Below are positions 18,903 through 27,316 of a stretch of 33,594 bases of DNA, piece by piece. Source of the DNA: a virus. Every line of letters begins with the position of its first letter. The stretch's first letter is position 1. Made by a program: the position numbers and the translations under genes. The DNA lies in the IMG/VR virus record IMGVR_UViG_3300025598_000104, positions 1-33,594 of that record; one strand, 5' to 3'. The notes under the pieces are model-generated. The model searched no databases. It was given only the letters and a program-made list of their open reading frames with translations, and was not told the origin of the DNA.

Positions 18903-19463
18903 TTAGAAGCTACCTTGTCCCATTCCAGCACTCAATCCGCCTTTGGCAGGCGCTTGACCAGGTTTAGCATTTGCGTTGTCAGTAAAGTCATAGTGTCCAC
19001 AACCCCAAACCAAAGCAGCACTTACCACATACCATATAGCAGATGTTAAACCGCCGCCCATCATATTGCCTAGATGTCCGCCAGTTACTAAATCTAGTAT
19101 TCCAGTTAATGGTAAAACATTCGCTAGCACTGTTAGGATTTTTCCTTTTAGCGAACTACTATTCCAGTCCTCGTGTACTGGTGCAGCTTGACCTGGTTGG
19201 GCTTGTTTGGCCAAAGGTGCTAGGTCTTGTGTGGTAATACCAATTGCTGCCATCATTTTATTACGATCACCGCCGCTGGCCTGGTATGCTTGTTGCAAGC
19301 CTTGTAAAGTTTGTGGATCAAGTTTGCTCATGATAGCATTTGCCAATTTTTTCATTGGCGCTTGTAACGTGTCCATTAAGCCTTCGTCCAGTTGTTGAAC
19401 TGATAAATCTTTTTCTGCAGCCTCAACTAGATTTGCGTATTTTCTAAAAAATCTTGGGTCCAT
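18903..19463 (-). CDS. Putative internal head protein with membrane-active segment
   Basis: A 186-aa protein. The N-terminus MDPRFFRKYANLVE followed by AAEK fits a capsid-targeting leader cut after LxE by the T4-type prohead protease; a second LxE is at QQLDE. The middle contains glycine-rich and hydrophobic stretches (GILDLVTGGHLGNMMGGG, AIWYVVSAALVWGCG) that could insert in a membrane, as expected of an injected protein. GGAAT precedes the ATG, and the late-box repeat at 19478-19506 lies just upstream. Family not recognised; function inferred from signals only. Confidence 0.65.
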   Translation of the reverse strand: MDPRFFRKYANLVEAAEKDLSVQQLDEGLMDTLQAPMKKLANAIMSKLDPQTLQGLQQAYQASGGDRNKMMAAIGITTQDLAPLAKQAQPGQAAPVHEDWNSSSLKGKILTVLANVLPLTGILDLVTGGHLGNMMGGGLTSAIWYVVSAALVWGCGHYDFTDNANAKPGQAPAKGGLSAGMGQGSF

Positions 19464-19477
19464 TTTTATTCCTTTTA

Positions 19478-19506
19478 TATATTTATTTATTTATTTATTT
19501 ATTTAT
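19478..19506 (-). repeat. (ATTT)n tandem repeat of overlapping late boxes
   Basis: About 6.5 copies of a 4-nt unit. Read on the minus strand it is a run of AATAAATA boxes overlapping at 4-nt steps. It contains the stop codon of the 498-aa gene and ends about 15 nt before the next ATG. Confidence 0.75.
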
Positions 19507-20995
19507 CCAATCCAGCCAATCTACGCATGAACTCAAGTGGATCTGCGCTTTCGGCTGCGGGCTTAACTGCACTGGGATCGGTTCCAGGAGCGCCAACCAC
19601 ACCCTGTCCCTGTGCCTGGGCCTGTTGCATGGCTGCATCTTGTTGGTTTTGTTGTGCTTGGGCCTGCAACGGTGCAGTATTTTGAGTGTACTCCTGATCG
19701 TATCTATCGGCCAATTCTGTGTAACTGTGGTTTCTTAACCATTCAATTATTACCCCGCGAGCATCTGCATCAGGGCCTTCGGCATCGGCCAACATATGAA
19801 GTTTGTCAAATAATTCATCATCGCCAATTATGTTGTACAGTACACCAGTGGCATTTTCTGCTTCTGCACCAACTTCCAAAGGTTGAGTCATGATTTTATC
19901 TAGATCTTGAACTTCTTCATCTTGATCGGGCAATGCCCAACTTCCTTCGGTTACTTCGTTTGCCCAGGATTCAAATTCTTCGGCCATTGGCGTATCTTGT
20001 TGTTGTTTGTGTTTCATATAAGCTCTATATACGTATGGTAACGCTTCGTCAAATCGATCATTGTAAACTTTTTTAGCAAAACGATCACGTAACTCTTGTA
20101 AATTTATATCTTCGTCATCGTGCGATTCTGAGCTATAAGATTCTAATTTATAATCCCCATAACCACGACGTCCGCCAATGTGTCTAAGTTGATGCTTTAA
20201 TTGATTATATCTGCCGACAGCAGCATGTGCCATTTCACCAGTTTCGGCATCTTCAAATTGTCTACGGACCGCTCCACGTACAAAATGTCGCATGGCTTCC
20301 ATTTCTGTTACCATGTTGGTAATGCCTTCACCTAACTCGTCATGTATGTCGCCGCCTTGGCTCATGTGTTGTGCCATTGCTCGAGCACCGTGCAGGTTCT
20401 TAAACGGCAATAGTCTACGCTCGCCTAGGTGTGTTTCGATAAACACTGATTCAATATTGCGTGCTCGTGCTCCGCGTTTTTCTTCATCAACATTGTCAGT
20501 GTGGCGCACAATAATTCTAACCGGACCACACTCTTGATAGCTACTACGACTGGTGCCGTGCATACGACTTTCGTTCACTGCTATATCATCAGTGTCCAAT
20601 GTAGAGTCGGCCTTGCTCTGTTGTTTGACATCTTTGATTTGCAAATTCTTTTTGGCAATATCACGTGCATCAAAGCTCAATAGGTTACGTTTGGCAAATC
20701 CACGTAAACCTCGTAAAAATTTATACCATTGTATTTCGGCCGTGCCATCGTCAATCTTCTTGAGATTGTCAACAATGTTCTGTCCATAGTAGACTTTTAA
20801 ACTGTTTTCGTCAATTAAACTGATTGTGATAGTGCCAACTTTGTTACCATCAACTTTGTAATCAAAATTAACAAAACGAGCTTTTTCCGGATCTGTGGTG
20901 GCTTTGCTTTTTTCGTCGCCCAGTCTCACGTCGTCGAATCTGGTACGAATTTTATCAAATAATGCTGATGCTATTGCTTCTACTTCACGGGCCAT
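19499..20995 (-). CDS. Conserved phage virion-type protein, hypothetical
   Basis: A 498-aa, highly charged protein. The N-terminal part is mixed alpha/beta (VNFDYKVDGNKVGTITISL), the middle is helical and basic, and the C-terminal 80 residues are Gln/Ala-rich (QAQAQQNQQDAAMQQAQAQ), ending in DPLEFMRRLAGLDK. The final RRLAGL matches a short motif repeated in other proteins of this block. It follows the terminase by 32 nt with its own late box (21017-21024). Similar large proteins sit next to gp17 in aquatic T4-like phages as I recall, but no function is known. Confidence 0.65.
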   Translation of the reverse strand: MAREVEAIASALFDKIRTRFDDVRLGDEKSKATTDPEKARFVNFDYKVDGNKVGTITISLIDENSLKVYYGQNIVDNLKKIDDGTAEIQWYKFLRGLRGFAKRNLLSFDARDIAKKNLQIKDVKQQSKADSTLDTDDIAVNESRMHGTSRSSYQECGPVRIIVRHTDNVDEEKRGARARNIESVFIETHLGERRLLPFKNLHGARAMAQHMSQGGDIHDELGEGITNMVTEMEAMRHFVRGAVRRQFEDAETGEMAHAAVGRYNQLKHQLRHIGGRRGYGDYKLESYSSESHDDEDINLQELRDRFAKKVYNDRFDEALPYVYRAYMKHKQQQDTPMAEEFESWANEVTEGSWALPDQDEEVQDLDKIMTQPLEVGAEAENATGVLYNIIGDDELFDKLHMLADAEGPDADARGVIIEWLRNHSYTELADRYDQEYTQNTAPLQAQAQQNQQDAAMQQAQAQGQGVVGAPGTDPSAVKPAAESADPLEFMRRLAGLDK

Positions 20996-21016
20996 ATTAG
21001 TCTCTGGTATATTTGT

Positions 21017-21024
21017 TATTTATG
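21017..21024 (-). promoter_or_regulatory. Late promoter box CATAAATA
   Basis: Late box just after the terminase stop, 21 nt before the ATG of the 498-aa gene. Confidence 0.6.
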
Positions 21025-21027
21025 CTT

Positions 21028-22590
21028 TTACATCATTATAAAAGGCATAGGGGAAACGAACTCTTCATCGCTGCGTAATTTTTCATCAATTGCCGAGTCA
21101 AAGTTCTGTATCAGTTGCATCATTCTAATTGCCAACAACATGGCCATTACCAAATCGTCAGTTTCTCCAATTTTTGCTTCAAAACTGGTACCTTTGGCTA
21201 CAAAATTCTTTAGCTCGCTGATTAACATCTTACTTGCTAGTTTGAGCTTGGTGGTTTCTACCCAATTTTTTAATTTACTACAGGCCGCAATTTTTGACTT
21301 GTTTAGTGTTGTAAATCCTTTGCGGTAACTTCTTCCTGTTCCGCTTCTGGCTGGCTCATGTAAAAATATACCACGAATCTTTTCTTCGCCGATATTGCTA
21401 ATTTCTACCAAGGCAGCTTCACCTAGGGTATTATTTTCTACACTGTAATAGATATCGGTTTCTATTCCGGTGCAGTCAAAGATATGTTGTGTTACTTCTT
21501 GTAATATTCTAACTTGTCGTTGAACCGGAGTTTTATTGTCACGCCATTCGCCAACTTGCATCATACTGGGCAATTCAACAATCTGCATTGCTGCAGGATC
21601 ACCACCTGTACCCAAACTGGGATCTAATGCCACTACATATATGTTGCCCTTAGTGGGCTTCTTGTACCAGCGCACTTGTCCTTGTTTTTCTATAGGCTCT
21701 ATACCCGACATCTCTACAAGTTTAAGCGGATTGATCAAGGTCTCGTCGAAAATAATGAATTCACATTCCATTTCACGACGGAAACGTTCTTCGCCAAGTT
21801 GGGATTTCATTTGGTCGGCCCAGGCTTGATCTCTGCCGGGAGTTTCCTGCCACTTGCTGGTAAATGCTTTGAATCCGTTTTTGCCCAAAGCAGTTGTATT
21901 GCCATTGGCATCAAATGTGTCGTTGGCAGCTCGCCATATCTGTGCAAACTGATCTTCATCTGAGTTGGGGGTACTTGTAATAATACACTTACCACCAGTT
22001 GATAATGTTGGTGTAATCGCAGTCCAAAATTCACTTGCAATAGTGGGCCGTACGAACGCAAACTCGTCACAGTACAGGAGCGATATGGACATACCACGAC
22101 CGGTGTTTTCGGTTGTTGTTTGACTTACTATGCGACTACCGTTTTCAAAGTCCAGGCTACCTTTGTTATAACTGGTAACACCGGCACGTATAAAGTCCGG
22201 ACAGTTTTCATAACTGTATCTTATACGTTGCATAATCTCCTGTGCACCCAAATACTTGTGCGCCGCAACAAGAATGGTACTATCCGGAACAAACATAGCA
22301 AACCACAACAAGTATCCTGCGGCACTGATGGTCTTACCTGTTTGTCTAGGCATTAGACTTATTGAGAATCTATTGTTATGATAAGCATCTATTAGGCGTA
22401 CCTGATATTCGTACGGCTTGTACTGGATACTTCCCTTGGTAGGATGTTGGATATAAAAGTAATTGGTCATGAAGTATTTGGGACCGGTTACTGGATCGGC
22501 ACATCGAGCAAACTCAAGGATCTGTTCCTCAGTCATACTCAAGGCCTTATAAGGGCTACGTATAATTGCGGTTTCTAATTCTTTGCTCAT
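21028..22590 (-). CDS. 17: Terminase large subunit, gp17-like
   Basis: A 520-aa packaging motor and nuclease, shorter than T4 gp17 (610 aa). ATPase: Walker A PRQTGKT at about residues 81-87, Walker B LLYCDEFAF at about 173-181, and a coupling motif ITSTPNSDEDQF. Nuclease (RNase H fold): VVALDPSLGTGGDP (first Asp), SVENNTLGE (Glu), and ETDDLVMA (last Asp). It cuts concatemeric DNA and pumps it into the prohead with the small subunit encoded at 27317-27817. The ATG region overlaps the divergent HNH promoter. Confidence 0.95.
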   Translation of the reverse strand: MSKELETAIIRSPYKALSMTEEQILEFARCADPVTGPKYFMTNYFYIQHPTKGSIQYKPYEYQVRLIDAYHNNRFSISLMPRQTGKTISAAGYLLWFAMFVPDSTILVAAHKYLGAQEIMQRIRYSYENCPDFIRAGVTSYNKGSLDFENGSRIVSQTTTENTGRGMSISLLYCDEFAFVRPTIASEFWTAITPTLSTGGKCIITSTPNSDEDQFAQIWRAANDTFDANGNTTALGKNGFKAFTSKWQETPGRDQAWADQMKSQLGEERFRREMECEFIIFDETLINPLKLVEMSGIEPIEKQGQVRWYKKPTKGNIYVVALDPSLGTGGDPAAMQIVELPSMMQVGEWRDNKTPVQRQVRILQEVTQHIFDCTGIETDIYYSVENNTLGEAALVEISNIGEEKIRGIFLHEPARSGTGRSYRKGFTTLNKSKIAACSKLKNWVETTKLKLASKMLISELKNFVAKGTSFEAKIGETDDLVMAMLLAIRMMQLIQNFDSAIDEKLRSDEEFVSPMPFIMM

Positions 22591-22611
22591 AAATGATTTT
22601 TGCTATATAAT
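22583..22611 (+). promoter_or_regulatory. sigma70-type promoter for the HNH gene (+ strand)
   Basis: Plus strand: TTGCTC, 17 nt, TATAAT. The -35 overlaps the terminase start codon on the other strand. Confidence 0.65.
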
Positions 22612-22651
22612 ATAAGTATATTTAACACCATTTCAAAAAGAGGTAATCAAA

Positions 22652-23188
22652 ATGAGTGATACTTTGTTGCTCAACAGCAACTACGAACCAATTTCAATCC
22701 TGCCTCTGAGTGTAATCAACTGGCAACATGCCATTAAACTTATGTTTTTGGGCAGAGTTAATGTACTGGAAACTTACCCAGATTGGTTAATCCGTTCTGA
22801 GCATTTGACCATCAATGTTCCCAGCGTATGTGTTACCAAAGATTACTTTCATTTCAAGAAAGGAGTTAGATTTAGTCGTTACAACATGTACCTGCGTGAC
22901 CTGTTTCAATGCCAGTACTGTAATGATGTGTTTGATTTTGAAGATTTAACTATTGATCACGTTTTACCACGTGTTAGTGGTGGTAAGACCAATTGGACTA
23001 ACTGTGTGACTGCTTGCAAGACCTGTAACTTTAATAAGGGCAGTAAGACCAACATCCTGCCTCGTATTAGGCCCTACAAGCCCGACTACTATGCTTTAGT
23101 TAAAAAGTGGAAAGAAATGCCATTTACAGTACGGCAAGAGTCATGGAATCAATACTTGGGTACTGACAAAAAAGTAGCTAGTCGCTAG
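22652..23188 (+). CDS. HNH endonuclease (McrA-like, with zinc cysteines)
   Basis: A 178-aa HNH nuclease of the type common in bacteria and phages. CQYC (about residues 87-90) and CKTCNFNK (about 124-131) supply four zinc-binding cysteines. Between them, DHVLPRVSGGKTNWTNCV holds the catalytic His, Asn and final His/Asn positions. The N-terminal part (LLNSNYEPISILPLSVINW) is typical of the family. HNH proteins of this type can assist terminase in cos-phages, but this phage has a gp17-type nuclease, so homing or host-DNA cutting is as likely. AAGAGGT precedes the ATG. It lies on the strand opposite to the packaging genes; its 3' end overlaps the convergent gene by 11 nt. Confidence 0.88.
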   Translation: MSDTLLLNSNYEPISILPLSVINWQHAIKLMFLGRVNVLETYPDWLIRSEHLTINVPSVCVTKDYFHFKKGVRFSRYNMYLRDLFQCQYCNDVFDFEDLTIDHVLPRVSGGKTNWTNCVTACKTCNFNKGSKTNILPRIRPYKPDYYALVKKWKEMPFTVRQESWNQYLGTDKKVASR

Positions 23189-23567
23189 AGGGTTTTTTAG
23201 TCATTCGATCTATACGCGGAGCCGGTGCATCACCCACCGGCTTTTCTCCGGTTAATAATGGCTTTGCAAACCAAAGTTTAAACCATTCATCACTACCAGG
23301 CTTGATGCCTTTTTCTTTTTCTATTTTGCGTTTGTCAGTGACGTTCTTATTGCCAATGCCGCCTAATACACTTGGCATTGCTTGATCGTTATTGTTGGGA
23401 GTATCTATTGCAGGATCGTGCCCACCGGCTTGATAATAGTCCTCGTTAACAGGAACTCCGGCCAGTTGCTTTAGTCTACGCAAATCTGCAGGATCCATGC
23501 CGGCGTCGGGATAACCTTGTTCGCCCCGGGGCACAAAGTGTTCAGAAGTTATGCGTATCTGTTTCAT
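23178..23567 (-). CDS. Hypothetical virion-block protein
   Basis: A 129-aa protein, hydrophilic and rich in Pro, Gly and charged residues, probably partly disordered. Residues 26-38 (ADLRRLKQLAGVP) match the short LxxLAG(I/V/L) motif found in the 750-aa and 498-aa proteins. It is coupled to the 127-aa gene by an AAAATGA junction and is last in a series of five coupled genes. Function unknown. Confidence 0.6.
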   Translation of the reverse strand: MKQIRITSEHFVPRGEQGYPDAGMDPADLRRLKQLAGVPVNEDYYQAGGHDPAIDTPNNNDQAMPSVLGGIGNKNVTDKRKIEKEKGIKPGSDEWFKLWFAKPLLTGEKPVGDAPAPRIDRMTKKPSSD

Positions 23568-23947
23568 TTTCGTAATTTAATAGGGCCGGGATTGCGATGT
23601 GGGCTTCGATTATGTGTCTCGGGATGTTCTTTGCTCTTGTGGTCTGCTTCGGTATGATAAACTTCACTGCCAATGGCTTTGAATGCCTGTTGCATCATTT
23701 TGTGTTCGATATCGCTATAGGGACGAGCCACGTTGAACACACTGACCCAACTGGCCGGATCTATTTCTATCTTTTTGTTGCTTCCATCAGACATGCCGGC
23801 TGCCATCATGACACGATTTAGATTATACGTGGGATACCAACCGCCAACGTCACGAAATTGCCACTCGCCGGTATTGGCATGTTTGGCATGGTCGGGATGT
23901 TCGCCAACCGGGCCTCTACCTTCTCGAATGATCTCGTTTATTTTCAT
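23564..23947 (-). CDS. Putative internal head protein (paralogue of next gene)
   Basis: A 127-aa protein. The N-terminus MKINEIIRE followed by GRG fits a capsid-targeting leader cut after IxE. The body includes WQFRDVGGWYPTYNLNRVMMAAGM, and the C-terminus HNRSPHRNPGPIKLRK is nearly the same as that of the 147-aa protein next door, so the two arose by duplication or share a targeting tail. ATGA couplings lie on both sides. No enzyme motif is seen. Confidence 0.65.
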   Translation of the reverse strand: MKINEIIREGRGPVGEHPDHAKHANTGEWQFRDVGGWYPTYNLNRVMMAAGMSDGSNKKIEIDPASWVSVFNVARPYSDIEHKMMQQAFKAIGSEVYHTEADHKSKEHPETHNRSPHRNPGPIKLRK

Positions 23948-24387
23948 TTGCGATTTAGTTTAATTGGTCCAGGATTGCGATGTGGACTTACTTTATAAAC
24001 ATCTGAATGTTCGGTACTACGATTGTTGCCCATTGGTAGTGCACGTCCACCATTGACCATGTCGAGAGCATTTTGAATCATTCGATCTTCTTCATCGGTG
24101 TAGCCTAGAGCCAAAGGATCGCCAGCAAATGCTCCAATCGGATCCATTTCTTCACTCTTGTCTTTGTCACTGTGTGCACCAGCTAAGGCAATAAAATAAC
24201 GCATTTGAGTGTATTGACGGCCAAATGACTTATTGTTACTGATGTCAGGAGTTGATATTGCTCCGTTCAATGCCGACACATGTGGCCCGTGTAGCTTGTC
24301 CGGATCCGCTGGAATATCGTCGGGACCGTTGCTTTCGGTCAGTTGTCGTCCTTCGGCTTCGGCCAAGTAATCTAAAAATGTTTTCAT
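23944..24387 (-). CDS. Putative internal head protein with T4-like capsid-targeting leader
   Basis: A 147-aa protein. Its first residues, MKTFLDYLAE followed by AEG, closely match the capsid-targeting sequence of T4 internal proteins (MKTYQEFIAE followed by A), including the LxE site for the prohead protease. It ends in SPHRNPGPIKLNRK, shared with the 127-aa neighbour. The middle (QYTQMRYFIALAGAH; EEDRMIQNALDMVNGG) is helical. It is coupled by ATGA to the 750-aa gene. I infer it is packaged into the head and ejected with DNA. Confidence 0.7.
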   Translation of the reverse strand: MKTFLDYLAEAEGRQLTESNGPDDIPADPDKLHGPHVSALNGAISTPDISNNKSFGRQYTQMRYFIALAGAHSDKDKSEEMDPIGAFAGDPLALGYTDEEDRMIQNALDMVNGGRALPMGNNRSTEHSDVYKVSPHRNPGPIKLNRK

Positions 24388-26636
24388 TTTTGTAGTTTAA
24401 TACTCTCGTATTGTTTCATCAACTTACGGCCCATTGCTTCAATTGGATCAAAAGTTGCGGCTTCTTTCATTGCAAGTGGGTTGTCACTGAAGCGTGCTGC
24501 ACCATCTTTGGCCATTTTCTTTTCTTGGCCAGCAACTTCGCCATCGCCACCTTTTAACAATACATCTTCACCTTGCACTTCTTCGTTGGGAGTATTGTCA
24601 TATGTGGGTGCTTCATTGAAACTTGTATCACCGTAGTCTTTACCTTCTACTGCAATACCTGCTAGTCGAGCAATGTCTTCTAACTTCATTGAAGTTTCAT
24701 CTAAATTGCTTGTGTCTTTGTACTGTTTACCATCTAGCTCAAATTCGCCACCTTTGGGTGTTTGTGCCAATTTCTTAGTAAACAAGTTACCTTCTGTGCA
24801 ACTACATTGGCTTTCGTACATGCCACATTCGTTGCATGTTTCTTCATCAAGTTGACTTGTATCTTTGTAAGTTTTACCATCTAGGTCAAAACTGTCACCG
24901 TGTGCAGTCTTGGCCAGCTTGCCAGTAAACGCATTACCTTCATCAGTGATACCAGCTAGTTGTGCTAGTTCATCCAACTCATCATGTGCGTTGTCAGGAG
25001 CACTACTTGCTCCGGGTGGTAATGTATCTTTGTACAGTTTGTCCAGCATTGCGTCATCATCGGGATGGCTTACTTTTTCCCAACCTGTTTTAACTGCGCT
25101 ACCAATTTTGTCCAATACTTTGGGCATTTTGGCTTCATCGGCCAATTGCTTTTTGCTATGTCCATGTACACGTAAGAACGCATCTAGTTTTGGACTGCAC
25201 TCGCCAGTTAGTTTAAAGTTAGCAATGTCGCTTTGTAACTCGGTCAACATTTCTTGAACAGTTTGATCTGTTTCTTTCATCATGTTGGCAAAGTTAAAAC
25301 TTTCAAACATGAAGTTTTGCTTTTTGTACTTGGTGCTTTCGGTCACGCTTTCTAAACGAACTCCGTTGTAGTGTGTGATCAATCCTTTAGACTTTAATCT
25401 ATTAATAACCTGTTGCGCTTGTTGTGGTGAGTATTTTTGATTGACTGTATCAGCTTGTAATTGGCCAGTACGATTGTATCTAGCCGCCATAGCTCGATCA
25501 TTGGCGTCGGCCGATTTTTGCATGTTGGCTTGGTAATCGGCTGGGTTATAGTTTGCAGTTCTAGTATTGTAATCATACTGACCATTATCGCCCATGCCCG
25601 GGACAGCTGAAGCTGCTTTGCCAGCATAACGATTGGCTTGATAAGTATTATATTTTTCTTTAGCCCAATCAACAACACCTTCGTCCATCTCGCTTTCGTT
25701 GCTCTTTTCAGGATGCATACCATAGTAAGCACCTAGTGCTTGGTTCTTGCGTTGCTCTTTGCTCTTGCCAGCAAACTTTTTGTTTTTGCTATGCATGAAG
25801 TCATGTATAATATCACCAGCTGGTGTTTTCTTTGTTATAACTTCGTCCACCATGTCTTTGCCCTTGACACGTGTGCCTTTTTTACCTTTTGGCACATCAC
25901 CTGTAGTACGTCCAAAGATATCGCCTTTTGGGGCTGCTTTAGAATCTAGTGGCTTTTCGGCTTTTGGGCGACCTTTTTGTCCGTGTTTGATTTCACGTTT
26001 GGGCTTGTCTTTTTTCTCTTCGTCGCTAGGATCATAACTTGTACCGTATGTGCCTTTGTGCACACGTACATTATCCTTAGCAGCTTTTTTCATTGACTCT
26101 TTTTCATTACCGTCATGATCTAAATCAAGGAAGTCGGGCTTTGCGTCTTCTGCCATACCTCGATTATCCTCAGCATCTTGGCGTTCCATGTCTTCCCAAT
26201 CTTTAGCATCATCTCTTTCATAATAATAATACTCAAGAGCTTCTTGTTTGCTCAATCCGTATTTTCGCATTATGTCTTGAATCTCTTCCCAGTAGTTGTC
26301 ATCGCCTTTTGACATACCCTGTGATTCGTGCATCTTTTTGCCTTTGGCAGCAGCCTTTTGGAATGCGTCCTTACCATATTTTTTACGACCAATTGAGGCA
26401 GCCACTGCTTCAGGATCACGTACCTTGGGATTTTTTGCCACTGCGGCTGCAGTTTTTTTAAAGCCCATGTACTTTTCGCTTAGTGTTTGTTCAACAGATG
26501 TAACACCTGCAGTAATACTGCCCTGCGCTTCCACGCTTTCATAGATACGACGAGCAGTTTCTTTAACTGTTTGTTCGGGAGTGGGCTCTAAACTTTTTAA
26601 TGTGTTTAGAATGTTGTACATGTTGTTGCTGCTCAT
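24384..26636 (-). CDS. Large repetitive virion-type protein
   Basis: A 750-aa protein, highly charged and probably largely disordered (long lysine/aspartate-rich stretches in residues 100-300). Near the C-terminus a unit of about 35 residues is repeated twice: EGNAFTGKLAKTAHGDSF... and EGNLFTKKLAQTPKGGEF..., each followed by LDGK-YKDTS-LDE. Between them is CNECGMYESQCSC, a possible zinc site. The motif LAQLAGI/IARLAGI occurs beside each unit. The position between the small terminase region and the internal-protein genes suggests a scaffold, core or packaged protein. Family not recognised. Confidence 0.6.
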   Translation of the reverse strand: MSSNNMYNILNTLKSLEPTPEQTVKETARRIYESVEAQGSITAGVTSVEQTLSEKYMGFKKTAAAVAKNPKVRDPEAVAASIGRKKYGKDAFQKAAAKGKKMHESQGMSKGDDNYWEEIQDIMRKYGLSKQEALEYYYYERDDAKDWEDMERQDAEDNRGMAEDAKPDFLDLDHDGNEKESMKKAAKDNVRVHKGTYGTSYDPSDEEKKDKPKREIKHGQKGRPKAEKPLDSKAAPKGDIFGRTTGDVPKGKKGTRVKGKDMVDEVITKKTPAGDIIHDFMHSKNKKFAGKSKEQRKNQALGAYYGMHPEKSNESEMDEGVVDWAKEKYNTYQANRYAGKAASAVPGMGDNGQYDYNTRTANYNPADYQANMQKSADANDRAMAARYNRTGQLQADTVNQKYSPQQAQQVINRLKSKGLITHYNGVRLESVTESTKYKKQNFMFESFNFANMMKETDQTVQEMLTELQSDIANFKLTGECSPKLDAFLRVHGHSKKQLADEAKMPKVLDKIGSAVKTGWEKVSHPDDDAMLDKLYKDTLPPGASSAPDNAHDELDELAQLAGITDEGNAFTGKLAKTAHGDSFDLDGKTYKDTSQLDEETCNECGMYESQCSCTEGNLFTKKLAQTPKGGEFELDGKQYKDTSNLDETSMKLEDIARLAGIAVEGKDYGDTSFNEAPTYDNTPNEEVQGEDVLLKGGDGEVAGQEKKMAKDGAARFSDNPLAMKEAATFDPIEAMGRKLMKQYESIKLQK

Positions 26637-27283
26637 TTTAGTTTCAATCCTTTACTGCCTTGGTAAACTTTGTTTTGTTGTGTCATAGGAGTCTTATCTC
26701 CCATTGGTAAATCGTTTGTTGTCTTGCCATATGATGATTGCTTGTCGCCACCAATGGTAGTATCTGTGCCCGACACCTCGTATGCTCTTGACATTTGTGG
26801 TCGTTTGGCTAGATCTTTTAGTAGGCTGTCCACTCGTCGTTGTCCAGCGATTTCTTGACCTCCAGGAGCTTCTTTTAGTTCTGGGTTTTCAATTATAGGG
26901 CCACCTTCGCCTTGCTCTAAAATTTTAGCATTGACTTCGTCTTCTTGTTCGGCTTGATTTAATGTTTCAACACATACACAATGGTTAGGAACCCGTGCAC
27001 GATTGATAACTAACTGACGAACTTGTTCGGCTATAGTTGGGTAGTTTACTGCTACATCAACCACATAAACTTCACAGGGACCTAATTTTCCAAAGTCCTT
27101 GTGTTCTTGTATGGGCAAACGTTTTGGTGCAGAAATTGATTCTACTTCGTAGGCATTCAAAGCATTTTTAATGGCTTCCATTATTGCTTTGTTAGTGATG
27201 TCTAAATTAGCTACTTTGATGCGAAATTCATACAATTTCTTTGCATTGAAGTAGTAATTTTGGTATGATTGTGTTACTGGCAT
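26633..27283 (-). CDS. Conserved T4-like phage virion-type protein
   Basis: A 216-aa protein. The N-terminal 110 residues form a compact domain (YEFRIKVANLDI..., KRLPIQEHKDF, GPCEVYVVDVAVNYP) which I recall from many cyanophage-type T4-like genomes without known function. The C-terminal 100 residues are Gly/Gln/Asp-rich and probably flexible. It has its own late box (27304-27311) and a TAGGAT site 20 nt before ATG. It is coupled to the 750-aa gene by an AAAATGA junction. Confidence 0.65.
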   Translation of the reverse strand: MPVTQSYQNYYFNAKKLYEFRIKVANLDITNKAIMEAIKNALNAYEVESISAPKRLPIQEHKDFGKLGPCEVYVVDVAVNYPTIAEQVRQLVINRARVPNHCVCVETLNQAEQEDEVNAKILEQGEGGPIIENPELKEAPGGQEIAGQRRVDSLLKDLAKRPQMSRAYEVSGTDTTIGGDKQSSYGKTTNDLPMGDKTPMTQQNKVYQGSKGLKLK

Positions 27284-27303
27284 AGTGTGTTATCCTATTA
27301 CTA

Positions 27304-27311
27304 TATTTATT
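27304..27311 (-). promoter_or_regulatory. Late promoter box AATAAATA
   Basis: Exact late box 20 nt before the ATG of the 216-aa gene, immediately after the small-terminase stop. Confidence 0.65.
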
Positions 27312-27316
27312 AAAGT

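Noticed and set aside
23178-27283. Similar C-terminal K residues of five consecutive proteins as a protein signal
   Set aside because: The terminal Lys comes from the AAATGA or AAAATGA coupling junctions; only the longer SPHRNPGPIKL match needs explaining.
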